64,000 nucleotides of DNA from assembly GCF_003020125.1 (NCBI RefSeq), contig NZ_PYFW01000007.1, forward strand, positions 248,001-312,000, given 5' to 3'. Position 1 is the stretch's first letter, and each line of letters opens with the position of its first letter. The position numbers were made by a program, and so were the translations under genes. This DNA is from Bradyrhizobium sp. MOS003 (GTDB lineage: Bacteria > Pseudomonadota > Alphaproteobacteria > Rhizobiales > Xanthobacteraceae). Below the pieces are notes generated by a model, which saw only the letters and a program-made list of their open reading frames with translations, ran no database searches and had not been told where the DNA came from. Positions 53,198 to 62,033 of the stretch are shown here, one piece after another.

Positions 53198-54349
53198 ATG
53201 GAATCCATTCGCGTCTGCACTCACGCCGGTCCCGGCTCGGAGCCCGCGATCAAAACCGTGCCGTGGCCGAAGGTCGGCAAGAAGGCCGCGCTGATCAAGG
53301 TGGGCGCCTGCGGCGTCTGCGGCACCGATCTGCACATCCTGAAGGGTCATTGGCCGAAGCCACTGCCCTGGCCGTTCACGCTCGGCCACGAGATCGGCGG
53401 CGTCATCGTCGAGTGCGGCGAGGAGTTTACCGAGGACTTCATGAGCAAGCCGCTCAAGGTCGGCTCGAAAGTGATGATCCCACCGCTGATGCCGTGCGGC
53501 CGCTGCTATTACTGCATCCATTATCCGCAGACCGCCAACAAGTGCCTGACGCCGGTTTATTACGGCCGCTATCTCGGCTTCGACAAGGCGCCGCACATGT
53601 GGGGCGGCTGGGCCGAGTATGTCTATGTCGATCTCGAGATGCTGCCGGGCACCAAGATCTACAAATTGCCGGACGACATGTCGCTGCGGCTGGGCGCATT
53701 GTCCGAGCCGCTGACCTCCTGCATCCGCGCCTTCAACCGCGCCACCCGCGCCGGCGGCTTCACCTGGGGCGATACGGTGGTGATCCAGGGCTCGGGTCCG
53801 ATCGGCATTCTGGCGGTCGCGGCGGCAAAGGAAATGGGGGCAGGGCGCGTGATCTGCGTCGGTGCCCCCGAGGAGCCGCGGCTCAAGCTCGCGCGCGAGT
53901 TCGGCGCGGAGGCGACGGTCAACATCGAGGAGATCAAATCGCCCGAGGAGCGCATCGCGCGCGTCCGCGAGATCGTAGGCGGCTTCGGCGCGGATCTCGT
54001 GATGGATTGTTCGGGTCACCCCACCGCCGGCCCCGAAGGCATCGAGATGCTGCGTGACGGCGGCACCTATGTCGAGATGGGCCAGTTCACCGACGCCGGC
54101 TCGATCGAGACGTCCTGGCACCGCATCTGCACCAAGGATCTCAACGTGCTGGGCTCCTGGGGCTTCACCGGCAACGACCTGCCGCTGGGCGTCGACATGC
54201 TCTACCGCACGGCGGACAAATATCCCTGGCTGAAGATGCAGACGATCTATCCGTTCACGGAGGAAGGCGTCGCGCAGGCGGTGAGGGACGCCATGGCGAT
54301 GAAGACGGTGAAGTCGACCATCGTGCCGTGGCCGGAGCTAGTGGAATGA
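53198..54349 (+). CDS. Zinc-dependent alcohol dehydrogenase (MDR superfamily)
   Basis: 383 aa. Catalytic zinc site GVCGTDLHILKG and GHEIGG near residue 65, structural-site cysteines in PPLMPCGRCYYCIHYPQTANKC, Rossmann motif IQGSGPIGILAVAAAKEMGA near 200. Oxidises or reduces alcohols/polyols with NAD(P). GAGGAAAC precedes the ATG by about six bases. A palindromic repeat and a VOC gene follow on the same strand. Confidence 0.94.
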   Translation: MESIRVCTHAGPGSEPAIKTVPWPKVGKKAALIKVGACGVCGTDLHILKGHWPKPLPWPFTLGHEIGGVIVECGEEFTEDFMSKPLKVGSKVMIPPLMPCGRCYYCIHYPQTANKCLTPVYYGRYLGFDKAPHMWGGWAEYVYVDLEMLPGTKIYKLPDDMSLRLGALSEPLTSCIRAFNRATRAGGFTWGDTVVIQGSGPIGILAVAAAKEMGAGRVICVGAPEEPRLKLAREFGAEATVNIEEIKSPEERIARVREIVGGFGADLVMDCSGHPTAGPEGIEMLRDGGTYVEMGQFTDAGSIETSWHRICTKDLNVLGSWGFTGNDLPLGVDMLYRTADKYPWLKMQTIYPFTEEGVAQAVRDAMAMKTVKSTIVPWPELVE

Positions 54350-54355
54350 TATCTT

Positions 54356-54427
54356 GTCGCCCGGATGGAGCGCAGCGCAATCCGGGGAGGCCGGCCCCGC
54401 ATTCCGCTGTGCTCCATGCGGGCTACG
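54356..54427. repeat. Inverted pair of REP-like elements
   Basis: Left copy CCCGGATGGAGCGCAGCGCA...TCCGGGG, right copy its imperfect reverse complement ending GGGCTAC. The pair would fold into a long hairpin between the alcohol dehydrogenase and VOC genes. Confidence 0.8.
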
Positions 54428-54442
54428 TGACGGAAGTTCGGA

Positions 54443-54877
54443 ATGAAGGACACGATGACCAACGAACAGACACCCGAACCAACCCGTCCTTCCCCCTTCA
54501 ACGCCATCCGCGCGATCGACTACACCGTCGTCTTTGTGCGCGACATGGTGGCGATGCGCCGCTTCTATGAGGATGTGCTAGCCTTCCCGTTGTTGCGCGA
54601 ACTGTCGCCGAACTGGATCGAGTATGGCCTCGGCAGCAACACGCTGGCCCTGGCGCGGCCGGGCCGCACCGCTGCCGATGCGCCGACGCCGCCTGGCAGC
54701 GCGTCGCTGCAGCTGGCCTTCAAGGTCGCCGCGGCCGAGGTCGATGCATGTGCCGACGAGCTCGTCCGACAGGGCGTTGCACTGCTGTCGCCGCCGACCA
54801 ACCAATCGTTCGGCCACCGCACGCTGTTCTTCCGCGACCCTGACGGCAATCTGCTGGAGGTCTATGCCGAGATCTGA
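54443..54877 (+). CDS. VOC family (glyoxalase/dioxygenase-fold) protein
   Basis: 144 aa. Two beta-alpha-beta-beta-beta modules: IDYTVVFVRDMVAMRRFYED early and GHRTLFFRDPDGNLLEVYAE at the end, with the Glu metal ligand of the family in the second. A second ATG at 54455 also fits. Substrate unknown. Close behind the alcohol dehydrogenase, but a repeat lies between. Confidence 0.9.
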   Translation: MKDTMTNEQTPEPTRPSPFNAIRAIDYTVVFVRDMVAMRRFYEDVLAFPLLRELSPNWIEYGLGSNTLALARPGRTAADAPTPPGSASLQLAFKVAAAEVDACADELVRQGVALLSPPTNQSFGHRTLFFRDPDGNLLEVYAEI

Positions 54878-54979
54878 GAAAGCCGGTCCGCAAAAAGTTC
54901 CCTGCGGCCGCCTCGAACTATCGACGCGGAGGTGAAACTTAGGCCCAGGTTCCGGCTTTCACTCTACGGGAGTGATGCC

Positions 54980-55492
54980 GTGAAGCGAATCCTGAAACCG
55001 ATCACCTATATCCTGGCTGCGATCTACTTCCTGGTGGACGCAGTCTTTATGGCCGTGGCGGCACCGGTTGCCCGCTGGATCGGGCGGTATGTCCAATTCA
55101 AGCGTTTGAGCGCCTGGATCAAATCACTTTCGCCATATGCTTCGCTCGCATTGTTCTTGGTGCCCGTGATCATTCTGGAGCCGGTCAAGCCGGTCGCTGC
55201 GTACCTCACCGCAACCGGTCAGGTGCTGAGCGGAGCTGTAGTCTTGATCGTGGGCGAGCTGCTCAAGCTGGTGCTGGTCGAGCGTCTGTTCCATCTGACG
55301 CGCGACAAGCTGATGCGCATTCCCGCCTTCGCCTGGGTTTACGGAAAATACGCCGCGGCGAAGGCGTGGCTGCAGGAGACGGACGCTTGGCGCTTTGTCC
55401 GGTCCGTGGGCCGCGCGGTGAAGGACAGTGTTGCGCGGGCAAGAGCAAGGCTGGTCAACGGTTTCAGCAGGCTGGCGACCTCCCGGGATTGA
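54980..55492 (+). CDS. Hypothetical membrane protein, 170 aa
   Basis: From GTG 54980 with GGGAG upstream; a frame open to 54932 adds 16 basic residues. Two TM regions about residues 8-28 (ITYILAAIYFLVDAVFMAVA) and 54-75 plus a third weaker one near 80-97, then a basic C-terminal half with LTRDKLMRIPAFAWVYGKYA. Unknown function. Confidence 0.72.
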   Translation: MKRILKPITYILAAIYFLVDAVFMAVAAPVARWIGRYVQFKRLSAWIKSLSPYASLALFLVPVIILEPVKPVAAYLTATGQVLSGAVVLIVGELLKLVLVERLFHLTRDKLMRIPAFAWVYGKYAAAKAWLQETDAWRFVRSVGRAVKDSVARARARLVNGFSRLATSRD

Positions 55493-55596
55493 AGAGGTCG
55501 CCCGAATTTTCTTACATCGCGCGCGATCCTCGCTAAGACAGTCCAGTGCGCCCGGACCGGGCGCGGATATAATCTGGATCGGGGACCACAGGGACC

Positions 55597-56022
55597 ATGA
55601 CGAGTGACGCGAACGTTCGAGCCGGCCAGTGCCATTGTGGTGCGGTGCGCTTCGAGGTGACACTCAGCGACGGCTTCAAGTCGATCCGCCGCTGCACCAG
55701 CTCCTATTGCCGAATGCGAGGCGCTGTCGTTGCCATGGCGGCCATGGGCGGGATCAGGTTCCTGCGGGGCGAGGAGGCGCTGACGACGTACCGCTTCCAT
55801 ACCGGATCGGCGCAGCACTTCTTCTGCTCCCGCTGCGGAATCTACACCCACCACCAGCGCCGGTCGGACCAATCCCTCTATGCCGTCAACGTCGCCTGCC
55901 TGGATGGGGTGAGCCCGTTCGATTTCGCCGAGGTGCCGGTCATGGACGGCGTCAATCACACCAACGACACCGGCAAGCCGACGCGTCAGGCAGGCACGCT
56001 TCGCTTCATCCCGGCCGACTAA
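55597..56022 (+). CDS. GFA-domain (CENP-V/S-hydroxymethylglutathione synthase-like) protein
   Basis: 141 aa. Zinc ligands GQCHCGAVRFE, a Cys in RRCTSSYCRMRG, and FFCSRCGIYTHHQ, the GFA pattern. Close members to glutathione-dependent formaldehyde-activating enzyme; most remain uncharacterised. AGGGA precedes the ATG. Confidence 0.9.
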   Translation: MTSDANVRAGQCHCGAVRFEVTLSDGFKSIRRCTSSYCRMRGAVVAMAAMGGIRFLRGEEALTTYRFHTGSAQHFFCSRCGIYTHHQRRSDQSLYAVNVACLDGVSPFDFAEVPVMDGVNHTNDTGKPTRQAGTLRFIPAD

Positions 56023-56045
56023 AGCTGTTAGCCCGCGTGCATCTC

Positions 56046-56399
56046 CTATGCGAGCTTGCGCGCCGCGGCGGTGGCCTTGTCGCCCGTGTTCGGCGTGCCG
56101 GTCGGCTCGATGAGCAGGAGATGGACCTCTTCATGCGCCACGGGACGATGCTCGACGCCTTTGGGCACGACGTAGAGTTCGCCCGGACCGAGCCTGACCG
56201 TGCGGTCCCGCAATTCGATCTCCAGATTGCCTTTCAGGACCAGGAAGAAATCGTCGGTGTCGTCGTGCTTGTGCCAGGTGAACTCGCCTTTCACCTTCAC
56301 CACCATCACGTCGCAATCGTTGAAGGTCGTGACCGTGCGCGGGGACCAATGGTCCTCGAAGGTTGCGAGCTTGTCGGCAAGCGATATCTTGTCGGCCAT
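56046..56399 (-). CDS. Cupin domain protein
   Basis: 117 aa beta-barrel. Metal motif GEFTWHKHDDTDDFFLVLKG near residue 37-56 (two His and Glu/Asp), second motif YVVPKGVEHRPVA near 76. GGGGA precedes ATG 56399. Small single-cupin proteins bind metals and act as isomerases, dioxygenases or sensors. Confidence 0.9.
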   Translation of the reverse strand: MADKISLADKLATFEDHWSPRTVTTFNDCDVMVVKVKGEFTWHKHDDTDDFFLVLKGNLEIELRDRTVRLGPGELYVVPKGVEHRPVAHEEVHLLLIEPTGTPNTGDKATAAARKLA

Positions 56400-56681
56400 G
56401 TTTCCCCCATTGTCTCCTGTGAATAACGATTTGGTATCGGACGGCCGGTGCGGCAAGCCCGCATCCATTAACCGTTCAAGGTAGCCGAAATGATCCCCTG
56501 CAACCTCCAGGGCGCGGTTCTCTTGGCCAAGCCATGCATCATAGGCATGGTGATTTCCGGTCACTTGGCGTAAAGAGCGCGCAGATCAAATCAGCGTGCG
56601 GCCGGGCCGATTGCCCCGCACGCAGCTCAGGCCCCTCGGTTCACCGTTTGCGCGCCTGAATTAACCAAGGTTCTCCATCCC
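56400..56681. other. Spacer upstream of the helicase gene, nothing recognised
   Basis: Between the cupin (minus) and helicase (plus) starts. Open frames here are low-quality. A TTGGCGTAAAGAG stretch at 56564 may be part of a promoter but I see no full match. Confidence 0.4.
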
Positions 56682-58673
56682 GTGTCTTTTCCGGCCCTGA
56701 CCCCGCCGCTCGCCCGCGCTTTGGCTGAGCGGAATTACGATTCACCGACCCCCGTTCAGCTCGCCGTGCTCGCGGACGAAGCTGCCGGCCGCGACCTCCT
56801 GGTTTCGGCCCAGACCGGCTCCGGCAAGACCCTCGCTTATGGCCTCGCCATGGCCAGTGACCTGCTCGGCGATGCCGAGCGCTTCGAGCGGGCGGCCGCG
56901 CCGCTCGCCTTGATCGTGGCGCCGACCCGCGAGCTCGCGATGCAGGTCCAGCGCGAGCTCTCCTGGATCTACCAGCATGCGGAGGCGCGGGTCGTCTCCT
57001 GCGTCGGCGGCATGGATCCGCGCCGCGAGCAGCGCGAGCTTGCGGCTGGCGCCCACATCGTTGTCGGTACGCCCGGCCGGTTGTGCGATCATCTGCGGCG
57101 TAATCGCCTCGACATCTCGGAATTGAAGGTCGTCGTGCTCGACGAGGCCGACGAGATGCTCAATCTCGGTTTCCGCGAGGACATGGAATTCATCCTCAAG
57201 ACCACCCCGGAGACGCGCCGCACCCTGCTGTTCTCGGCGACGTTCCCGCGCGGCATCGTCGCGCTCGCCAAGCAATATCAGCAGCAGGCGTTTCGGATCG
57301 AAGTCGCCGGCGACGAAGGCGGTCACGCCGATATCGAGTACCGCGCCATCCGGATCGCGCCCGCCGATGCCGAGCATGCGGTCGTCAACGTGCTGCGTTT
57401 CTACGAGGCGCCGAGCGCGCTGGTGTTCTGCAGCACGCGCGATCACGTCAGGCATTTGCAGGCGGCACTGCTGGAGCGCGGTTTCTCCGTGGTCGCTCTG
57501 TCGGGCGAATTGACGCAGAACGAGCGAACCATGGCGCTGCAGTCGCTGCGCGACGGACGCGCCCGCGTCTGCGTCGCGACCGACGTTGCCGCCCGCGGCA
57601 TCGACCTGCCGAGCCTGGATCTCGTCATTCACGCCGACCTGCCCAACGACGCCGAAGTGATGCAGCACCGTTCGGGCCGCACCGGGCGCGCCGGACGCAA
57701 GGGGACGAGCGTCCTGCTGGTGCCGCCCGCCCGGCGGCGTCGCGCGGAGCTGCTGCTCAATCTCGCAGGGGTCGACGCCGACTGGGGCACGGCGCCGCAG
57801 GCGGACGAAATCCGCAAGCTCGACCATGATCGCATGAAAGACGTGCTGTTCACCGAGGAGGCCACGCCGGACGATCTGGTGCTGGCCCAGGCGCTGCTGG
57901 CCGAGCGGTCGGCCGAGGACATCGCCGCGGCGCTGGCGCGGCTCTATCGCGCGCGGCTGCCGTCGCCCGAAGACATCCTCGATCCCGGCGAGCGAACCGG
58001 CCGGCCGCGTGACGACCGCGGTCGCGACAATGTTCGCACGCCGCGCGACGATCGCACGCCGCGCGACGATGGCCGCAGCTCACGCGGCGACGATCGCCCA
58101 GCGGGGCCGCGATCGAAACCAGGCAAATCCTCAGCCCGGCACGGCATGGGAGAGTCCACCGTCTGGTTCCGCGCCAACATCGGACGACGCAAGAATGCGG
58201 AAGCGCGCTGGCTGCTGCCGATGATTTGCCGTCGTGGCGGCATCGACAAGGGCGATATCGGCGCCATCAAGATCATGGACACCACGACCGAGTTCGAAAT
58301 TTCCGAGCGGGTCGCGGAATCCTTCGCCGCCAAGATCAAGCGTCCGGACAAGGAAGACAATATCCGCCTCGAGCCGATGGCGGGCGCGCCGCAGCAACAG
58401 GCGCCTGCGGAAGAGCGGTCCCATGCGCCCCGGCGCGAGAGCCGCGACAGCGATCATCGCGAACGTCGCGACGAACGTCCGCGCGACAAGAGCGAGTTCA
58501 AGCCGCGCAGCAAGCCTCACAGCGAGCGCGGGCCGAAATTCGACGAGCCTCCGTCTTCTTTCGGCAAGAAGAAGCACAAGCACAAGCCGGGTCACGCGGA
58601 GCCGTCGGTCATGCCGTGGCCCGCGAAGGGCGCGCCTGGAAAGAAGCCAAAGAAGAAAAAGAATCGCGGCTGA
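56682..58673 (+). CDS. DEAD-box ATP-dependent RNA helicase with DbpA-like C-terminus
   Basis: 663 aa, GTG start. Q-motif YDSPTPVQ at about 19-26, motif I AQTGSGKT at 43-50, PTRELA at 81-86, DEAD at 154-157, SAT at 185-187, HRSGRTGRAG near 330. Then about residues 488-565 resemble the DbpA RNA-binding domain (WFRANIGRRKNAEARWLLPM), which in DbpA docks on 23S rRNA. Low-complexity Arg/Asp repeats (DDRGRD, PRDDRTPRDD) precede it and a Lys/Arg-rich tail follows. Role in ribosome assembly or cold growth is a family inference. Confidence 0.95.
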   Translation: MSFPALTPPLARALAERNYDSPTPVQLAVLADEAAGRDLLVSAQTGSGKTLAYGLAMASDLLGDAERFERAAAPLALIVAPTRELAMQVQRELSWIYQHAEARVVSCVGGMDPRREQRELAAGAHIVVGTPGRLCDHLRRNRLDISELKVVVLDEADEMLNLGFREDMEFILKTTPETRRTLLFSATFPRGIVALAKQYQQQAFRIEVAGDEGGHADIEYRAIRIAPADAEHAVVNVLRFYEAPSALVFCSTRDHVRHLQAALLERGFSVVALSGELTQNERTMALQSLRDGRARVCVATDVAARGIDLPSLDLVIHADLPNDAEVMQHRSGRTGRAGRKGTSVLLVPPARRRRAELLLNLAGVDADWGTAPQADEIRKLDHDRMKDVLFTEEATPDDLVLAQALLAERSAEDIAAALARLYRARLPSPEDILDPGERTGRPRDDRGRDNVRTPRDDRTPRDDGRSSRGDDRPAGPRSKPGKSSARHGMGESTVWFRANIGRRKNAEARWLLPMICRRGGIDKGDIGAIKIMDTTTEFEISERVAESFAAKIKRPDKEDNIRLEPMAGAPQQQAPAEERSHAPRRESRDSDHRERRDERPRDKSEFKPRSKPHSERGPKFDEPPSSFGKKKHKHKPGHAEPSVMPWPAKGAPGKKPKKKKNRG

Positions 58674-58699
58674 ACCGGCGCCGTTCAGCGCAGGCGACA

Positions 58700-58731
58700 A
58701 TGATGCCGCCGGGTTGAACCGGCGGCATCAT
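58700..58731. terminator. Hairpin after the helicase gene
   Basis: ATGATGCCGCCGG and CCGGCGGCATCAT, perfect 13-bp arms, loop GTTGAA. No U-tract on either side, so termination efficiency is uncertain; it separates two convergent genes. Confidence 0.6.
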
Positions 58732-58749
58732 CTGAAAAGTCGGGTGGGC

Positions 58750-59055
58750 TCAGCGGCCGCCGCCGCCGCCACCACCGCCTCCGCCACCACCACCACCGCC
58801 GCCACCGCCATCACGCATCGACGAGCTGTAACGGGGATCGGTCTGCTTCATGTAGATCGGCGATGTGTCGTGATGGGTGACGGTCGGGCGGTATCGGCCC
58901 GGCGCGTTCGGCGTCTCGACCACGATGCCGCAGCCTTCGAAGAAGGCGGTGTCGCAGCCATAGGTGCGGTATTGCGCCGCGTTGGCGCTGGTCGCGGTGA
59001 ACGCGGCCGTCGCAACGCACGCGACGAAAGCAAGTTTCGACAATGTGAGTTTCAT
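58750..59055 (-). CDS. Small secreted protein with poly-glycine tail
   Basis: 101 aa from ATG 59055. Signal peptide about residues 1-26 (ATSANAAQYRTY), Cys-containing YGCDTAFFEGCGIVV, a Thr/His/Asp-rich middle, then an almost pure run of about 18 Gly codons to the stop. The Gly tract is written by a GCC-type triplet repeat on the plus strand. Function unknown. Confidence 0.8.
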   Translation of the reverse strand: MKLTLSKLAFVACVATAAFTATSANAAQYRTYGCDTAFFEGCGIVVETPNAPGRYRPTVTHHDTSPIYMKQTDPRYSSSMRDGGGGGGGGGGGGGGGGGGR

Positions 59056-59172
59056 GGATCGTCTCCAGCCTCGGTTCGGCGAGACCGGAAGGGCTCGCAC
59101 ACACCTTCGACGGGGGCTGATCCAACCCGGTTCGAGGCGGCGGTTCACGCCCGCGTGAGCCGGGAAGGGACG

Positions 59173-59679
59173 TTACGTCGCAGCGAGGTCGCGCAGCATG
59201 TAGGTCGCGCCCTCGCCATAGGAGGCAAGCTTTGCGAGCAGCGCCGCATCCGCGGTGACCGGCCGAAAGCCGAGACGCTGCCACAACGGCTGGGTGGCGT
59301 AAACCGAGACCAGCGCGAGCGTTGCGAGGCCTGACGCACGCGCGAGCTGCGCGATGTCAGCGATATAGGCACGCAGAACTCCGCCGCGAGATTCGGGCAA
59401 CACAGCAAGGTCATGGACGTAGAGACAATCCGCGTCCTCGGGCAGGCGTTCGAGCAAGCCGTCGAGCGGCGGGATCCGGTGCTGCTTCCAGGGATGCGAA
59501 AGCCCATAGCCGGCGATCTCGTCGCCGGCGACGAGCACGCGGCATCCGTCGGGATAGAGCCGCATCTTCTCGGCGAGCACCTCCGGGCTTTCGGGAAGAG
59601 CGGGATGGATCCGCGCCGCGATCGCGCTGATCGCGGGCAGGTCGGATGCGTGCGCGGGACGCCAATTCGGCTTGCTCAT
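59173..59679 (-). CDS. GNAT family N-acetyltransferase
   Basis: 168 aa. Strand beta4 motif CLYVHDLAVLPESRGGVLRA with a modified acetyl-CoA loop (RGGVLRA in place of the classic RGxGxG/A), then ALVSVYATQPLWQRLGFRPV. Substrate unknown. The loop change means activity needs checking. Confidence 0.87.
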   Translation of the reverse strand: MSKPNWRPAHASDLPAISAIAARIHPALPESPEVLAEKMRLYPDGCRVLVAGDEIAGYGLSHPWKQHRIPPLDGLLERLPEDADCLYVHDLAVLPESRGGVLRAYIADIAQLARASGLATLALVSVYATQPLWQRLGFRPVTADAALLAKLASYGEGATYMLRDLAAT

Positions 59680-59805
59680 GTCGATCCCAGTTTATTCCAC
59701 CGCGTCGCCGCGCGCAGCGAAAAATATCTTTGCCGCGCTGTCAGGAATACCGGACCGCGCGCGGCGTCCTACCTCCTGCAAGCCAATTGCATGACAGGAG
59801 AACTC

Positions 59806-60192
59806 ATGACGTCATCGATCCGCCTCGCGCTCGCGTTCGCACTCTCGCTCGCGATCGTTCCCGCCGCCTTCGCCGCGGAGCCGACCAAGACGGGCAAGAC
59901 CGACAAGGGCAGCGTGCTCACCGACGCCAAGGGCATGACGCTCTACACCTTCGACAAGGACATGGACGGCAAATCCGCCTGCAACGGTCCGTGCGCGACG
60001 AACTGGCCGGTGCTGAAGGCCGAGGCGAGCGATGCCGCGGGCGACGGCTACACCGTCATCACCCGCGACGACGGCTCGAAGCAATGGGCCTACAAGGGCA
60101 AGCCGCTCTACACCTTCGCCAAGGACCAGAAGCCCGGCGACATCACCGGCGACGGTTTTCTGAACGGTGCATGGCATCTGGCGATGCCGTGA
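59806..60192 (+). CDS. Secreted PF03640-type repeat protein (COG4315)
   Basis: 128 aa, ATG 59806 with AGGAG. Signal peptide about residues 1-23 (AAFAAEPTKTG), then two copies of the YTFDKDMDGKS/CNGPCATNWP type repeat and a second LYTFAKDQKPGD. The repeat family is secreted, with unknown function. It begins about 125 bases from the divergent GNAT gene. Confidence 0.9.
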   Translation: MTSSIRLALAFALSLAIVPAAFAAEPTKTGKTDKGSVLTDAKGMTLYTFDKDMDGKSACNGPCATNWPVLKAEASDAAGDGYTVITRDDGSKQWAYKGKPLYTFAKDQKPGDITGDGFLNGAWHLAMP

Positions 60193-60202
60193 GAGCGGGC
60201 GG

Positions 60203-60757
60203 CTATCGCAGCCCCTCATACACCATCAGCCCGCGGGCGATCTGCAATTTCCGGATCGCGCGCGGCAGCAATTTCTCCGGCTGGTGCAGATAGCGCCAGG
60301 AGGTGAGGGTGAAGGTCGAGAGCGCGCCGCATTCGTCGTCGAACGGCGCGAGCACGCCCGTCACGCTCACCGGCGTGTGCGGGCGGGCGTTGAACGGCAG
60401 CAGCAGCAGCTCGAGATGGGCCTTGCTGCCGTCCTCGCGCGTGGCGGTGACGCCGGCGATCGCACCGAGCGCCTCGTCGGCGACGATGGTCGTGATCTCC
60501 TCGATCTCGCCGCGGCTCGCATCAACGAACAGCGCCGCAAAGCTCTGGTCCTTGAGGTCACATCCTGCCAGTGCGCAGACGCGCGTGCCCGCGACGCGGA
60601 ACGGAAAGCCGAGATTGGGCTCGCAGGACAGCACGAAGATATCGCCGAGCAGGCCGCGGACCGCGGCCGGATCGATGTCGGCCCTGTCGGGCGCCCGTGC
60701 AGCGCCGCGCTTGTCGTCCCAATACGCGAAGAACGCGCGGCTCGACGGATGTTTCAT
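60203..60757 (-). CDS. PAS_5 domain protein
   Basis: 184 aa from ATG 60757; an open frame to 60865 has no SD. Single domain with DIDPAAVRGLLGDIFVLSCE, FRVAGTRVCALAG and LLPFNARPHTPVSVTGV, as in PF07310. These act as small sensors or as binding domains; the ligand is unknown. Convergent with the repeat protein gene, 10 bases apart. Confidence 0.85.
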   Translation of the reverse strand: MKHPSSRAFFAYWDDKRGAARAPDRADIDPAAVRGLLGDIFVLSCEPNLGFPFRVAGTRVCALAGCDLKDQSFAALFVDASRGEIEEITTIVADEALGAIAGVTATREDGSKAHLELLLLPFNARPHTPVSVTGVLAPFDDECGALSTFTLTSWRYLHQPEKLLPRAIRKLQIARGLMVYEGLR

Positions 60758-60930
60758 GTCTGAACGCTTATCCCGGGGGGCAACCTCGAAGGGACAGAGC
60801 TGTCCCGCTTCAGTGCACCCGCGATCCCTTGTGTTGTTGTGCAGGAGGGGATTTGCAGCGTCCATGCCGGGAGGGCGTTTTCACCCCCGTTAAGGCGGTC
60901 TTTGTGTCGTTAACGTTAAGTTAACTATGC

Positions 60931-61136
60931 GCTTTGCGCCTCGCGCGCCGCTGCTATGGTGATCGCAGTCGCAAGCCTCGCCGCTTTCATCCAGGTTCTC
61001 GGCGGGGCCCGTACACAGGGCGTCAAACAGTTTGGTCACGGGCCGCGGGGAGGGGTGGGGATACACCTTCATTCCTCCGGCACCGGAAGGCCGACACGGA
61101 CAGGCAGGGCCTCCCAGGGCCCTGCCTTTTCCTTTT
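60931..61136 (+). ncRNA. Candidate structured small RNA ending at an intrinsic terminator
   Basis: No gene is supported from 60866 to 61211, yet there is a strong plus-strand terminator at 61102-61136 with nothing obvious to terminate. Upstream sequence folds: GGCCCGT with ACGGGCC around a loop, then GGAGG-GGTG pairs with CACC...CCTCC, a nested stem. An exposed-type CATTCCTCC could pair with ribosome sites, as in the alphaproteobacterial anti-SD sRNAs. The 5' end is not defined; TTAACGTTAAGTTAACTATG at 60910-60929 is a possible promoter region. An open frame of 105 codons from 60956 runs through the terminator and is unlikely to be real. Confidence 0.45.
61102..61136 (+). terminator. Intrinsic terminator
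   Basis: AGGCAGGGCC, short loop, GGCCCTGCCT, then TTTTCCTTTT: a strong hairpin plus U-tract on the plus strand, 76 bases before the rhomboid start. Confidence 0.93.
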
Positions 61137-61211
61137 GTGCACTTGCGCAAGGCCTGCAAAGGCGACTATCTGCAGACGGATCGCTCCGATCGCGCCTGAA
61201 AGCGAACTGCC

Positions 61212-62033
61212 TTGGATTCCCCGCACGATTCTCCGCCGCAGGATTCTCAGCCCGGCCTCCCGGCCGCCCATGAGGAGCCTCCGCGCGAGCCGATCCTGAC
61301 GCTGCCGTTCGCGCTGACGGCCTATATCGTCCTGCTGGCGGTGATCCATCTGCGCGTGCTGCTGCCGCCGGAGCTCGAGAACTGGACCATCGACGTCTTC
61401 GGCTTCATCCCCAAGCGCTACGATTCCTCTCTGCTGAACTTGGAGATCCCCGGTGGGGCCGGTGCCAAGGTCTGGAGTTTCGTCACCTATTCGCTGCTGC
61501 ACGCCAATCTGACCCATCTCGGCTTCAACGTGCTGTGGCTGCTGCCGTTCGGCAGCGCGCTGGCGCGGCGGTTCGGCGCGGTCAGGTTCTTCCTGTTTCT
61601 CGCGGTGACGGCGGCGGCCGGCGCGCTCGCCCATCTCGTCACCCATGAGCACGCCGTGGCGCCGATGATCGGCGCCTCGGCCTCGGTGTCGGGCGCGATG
61701 GCGGCCGCGATCCGCTTCGCCTTCGTCCGCGGCAGCTTCCTGTCGTTCAACCGGTCGGACGCCGATACCGCAGCAAGGGTTCCGGCGCTGCCGCTGTCGC
61801 GCGCGCTGCGCGACGGGCGGGTGGTCGGCTTCCTCGCCGTGTGGTTCGGCGTCAACATCATCTTCGGCGTCGGCGCCATCGGCGTCGATTCCGAAACCAC
61901 GAGCGTGGCGTGGCAGGCGCATATCGGCGGGTTCTTCGCCGGCCTGCTGCTGTTCACGCTGTTCGATCCCGTACCGCGCATGCGAAACGATGCTGCGGAT
62001 GCGTCATCACAGGACGTTTCAGACCGTATTTGA
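61212..62033 (+). CDS. Rhomboid family intramembrane serine protease
   Basis: 273 aa from TTG 61212. Six or so TM segments. Asn106 in HLGFNVLWL, catalytic Ser156 in GASASVSG and catalytic His237 in AWQAHIGGFFAG are all present, so the protease should be active. Cleaves TM substrates; none is predicted here. A 60-residue loop with RGSFLSFNRSDADT interrupts the later helices. Confidence 0.93.
   Translation: MDSPHDSPPQDSQPGLPAAHEEPPREPILTLPFALTAYIVLLAVIHLRVLLPPELENWTIDVFGFIPKRYDSSLLNLEIPGGAGAKVWSFVTYSLLHANLTHLGFNVLWLLPFGSALARRFGAVRFFLFLAVTAAAGALAHLVTHEHAVAPMIGASASVSGAMAAAIRFAFVRGSFLSFNRSDADTAARVPALPLSRALRDGRVVGFLAVWFGVNIIFGVGAIGVDSETTSVAWQAHIGGFFAGLLLFTLFDPVPRMRNDAADASSQDVSDRI

Noticed and set aside
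58741-58800. GCC/ACC triplet run as a possible CRISPR or regulatory repeat
   Set aside because: It is the coding strand complement of the poly-Gly tail; no spacers or direct-repeat array.
60956-61273. 105-codon frame covering the candidate small RNA
   Set aside because: It runs through a strong terminator and into the rhomboid gene in a different frame, and has no SD.
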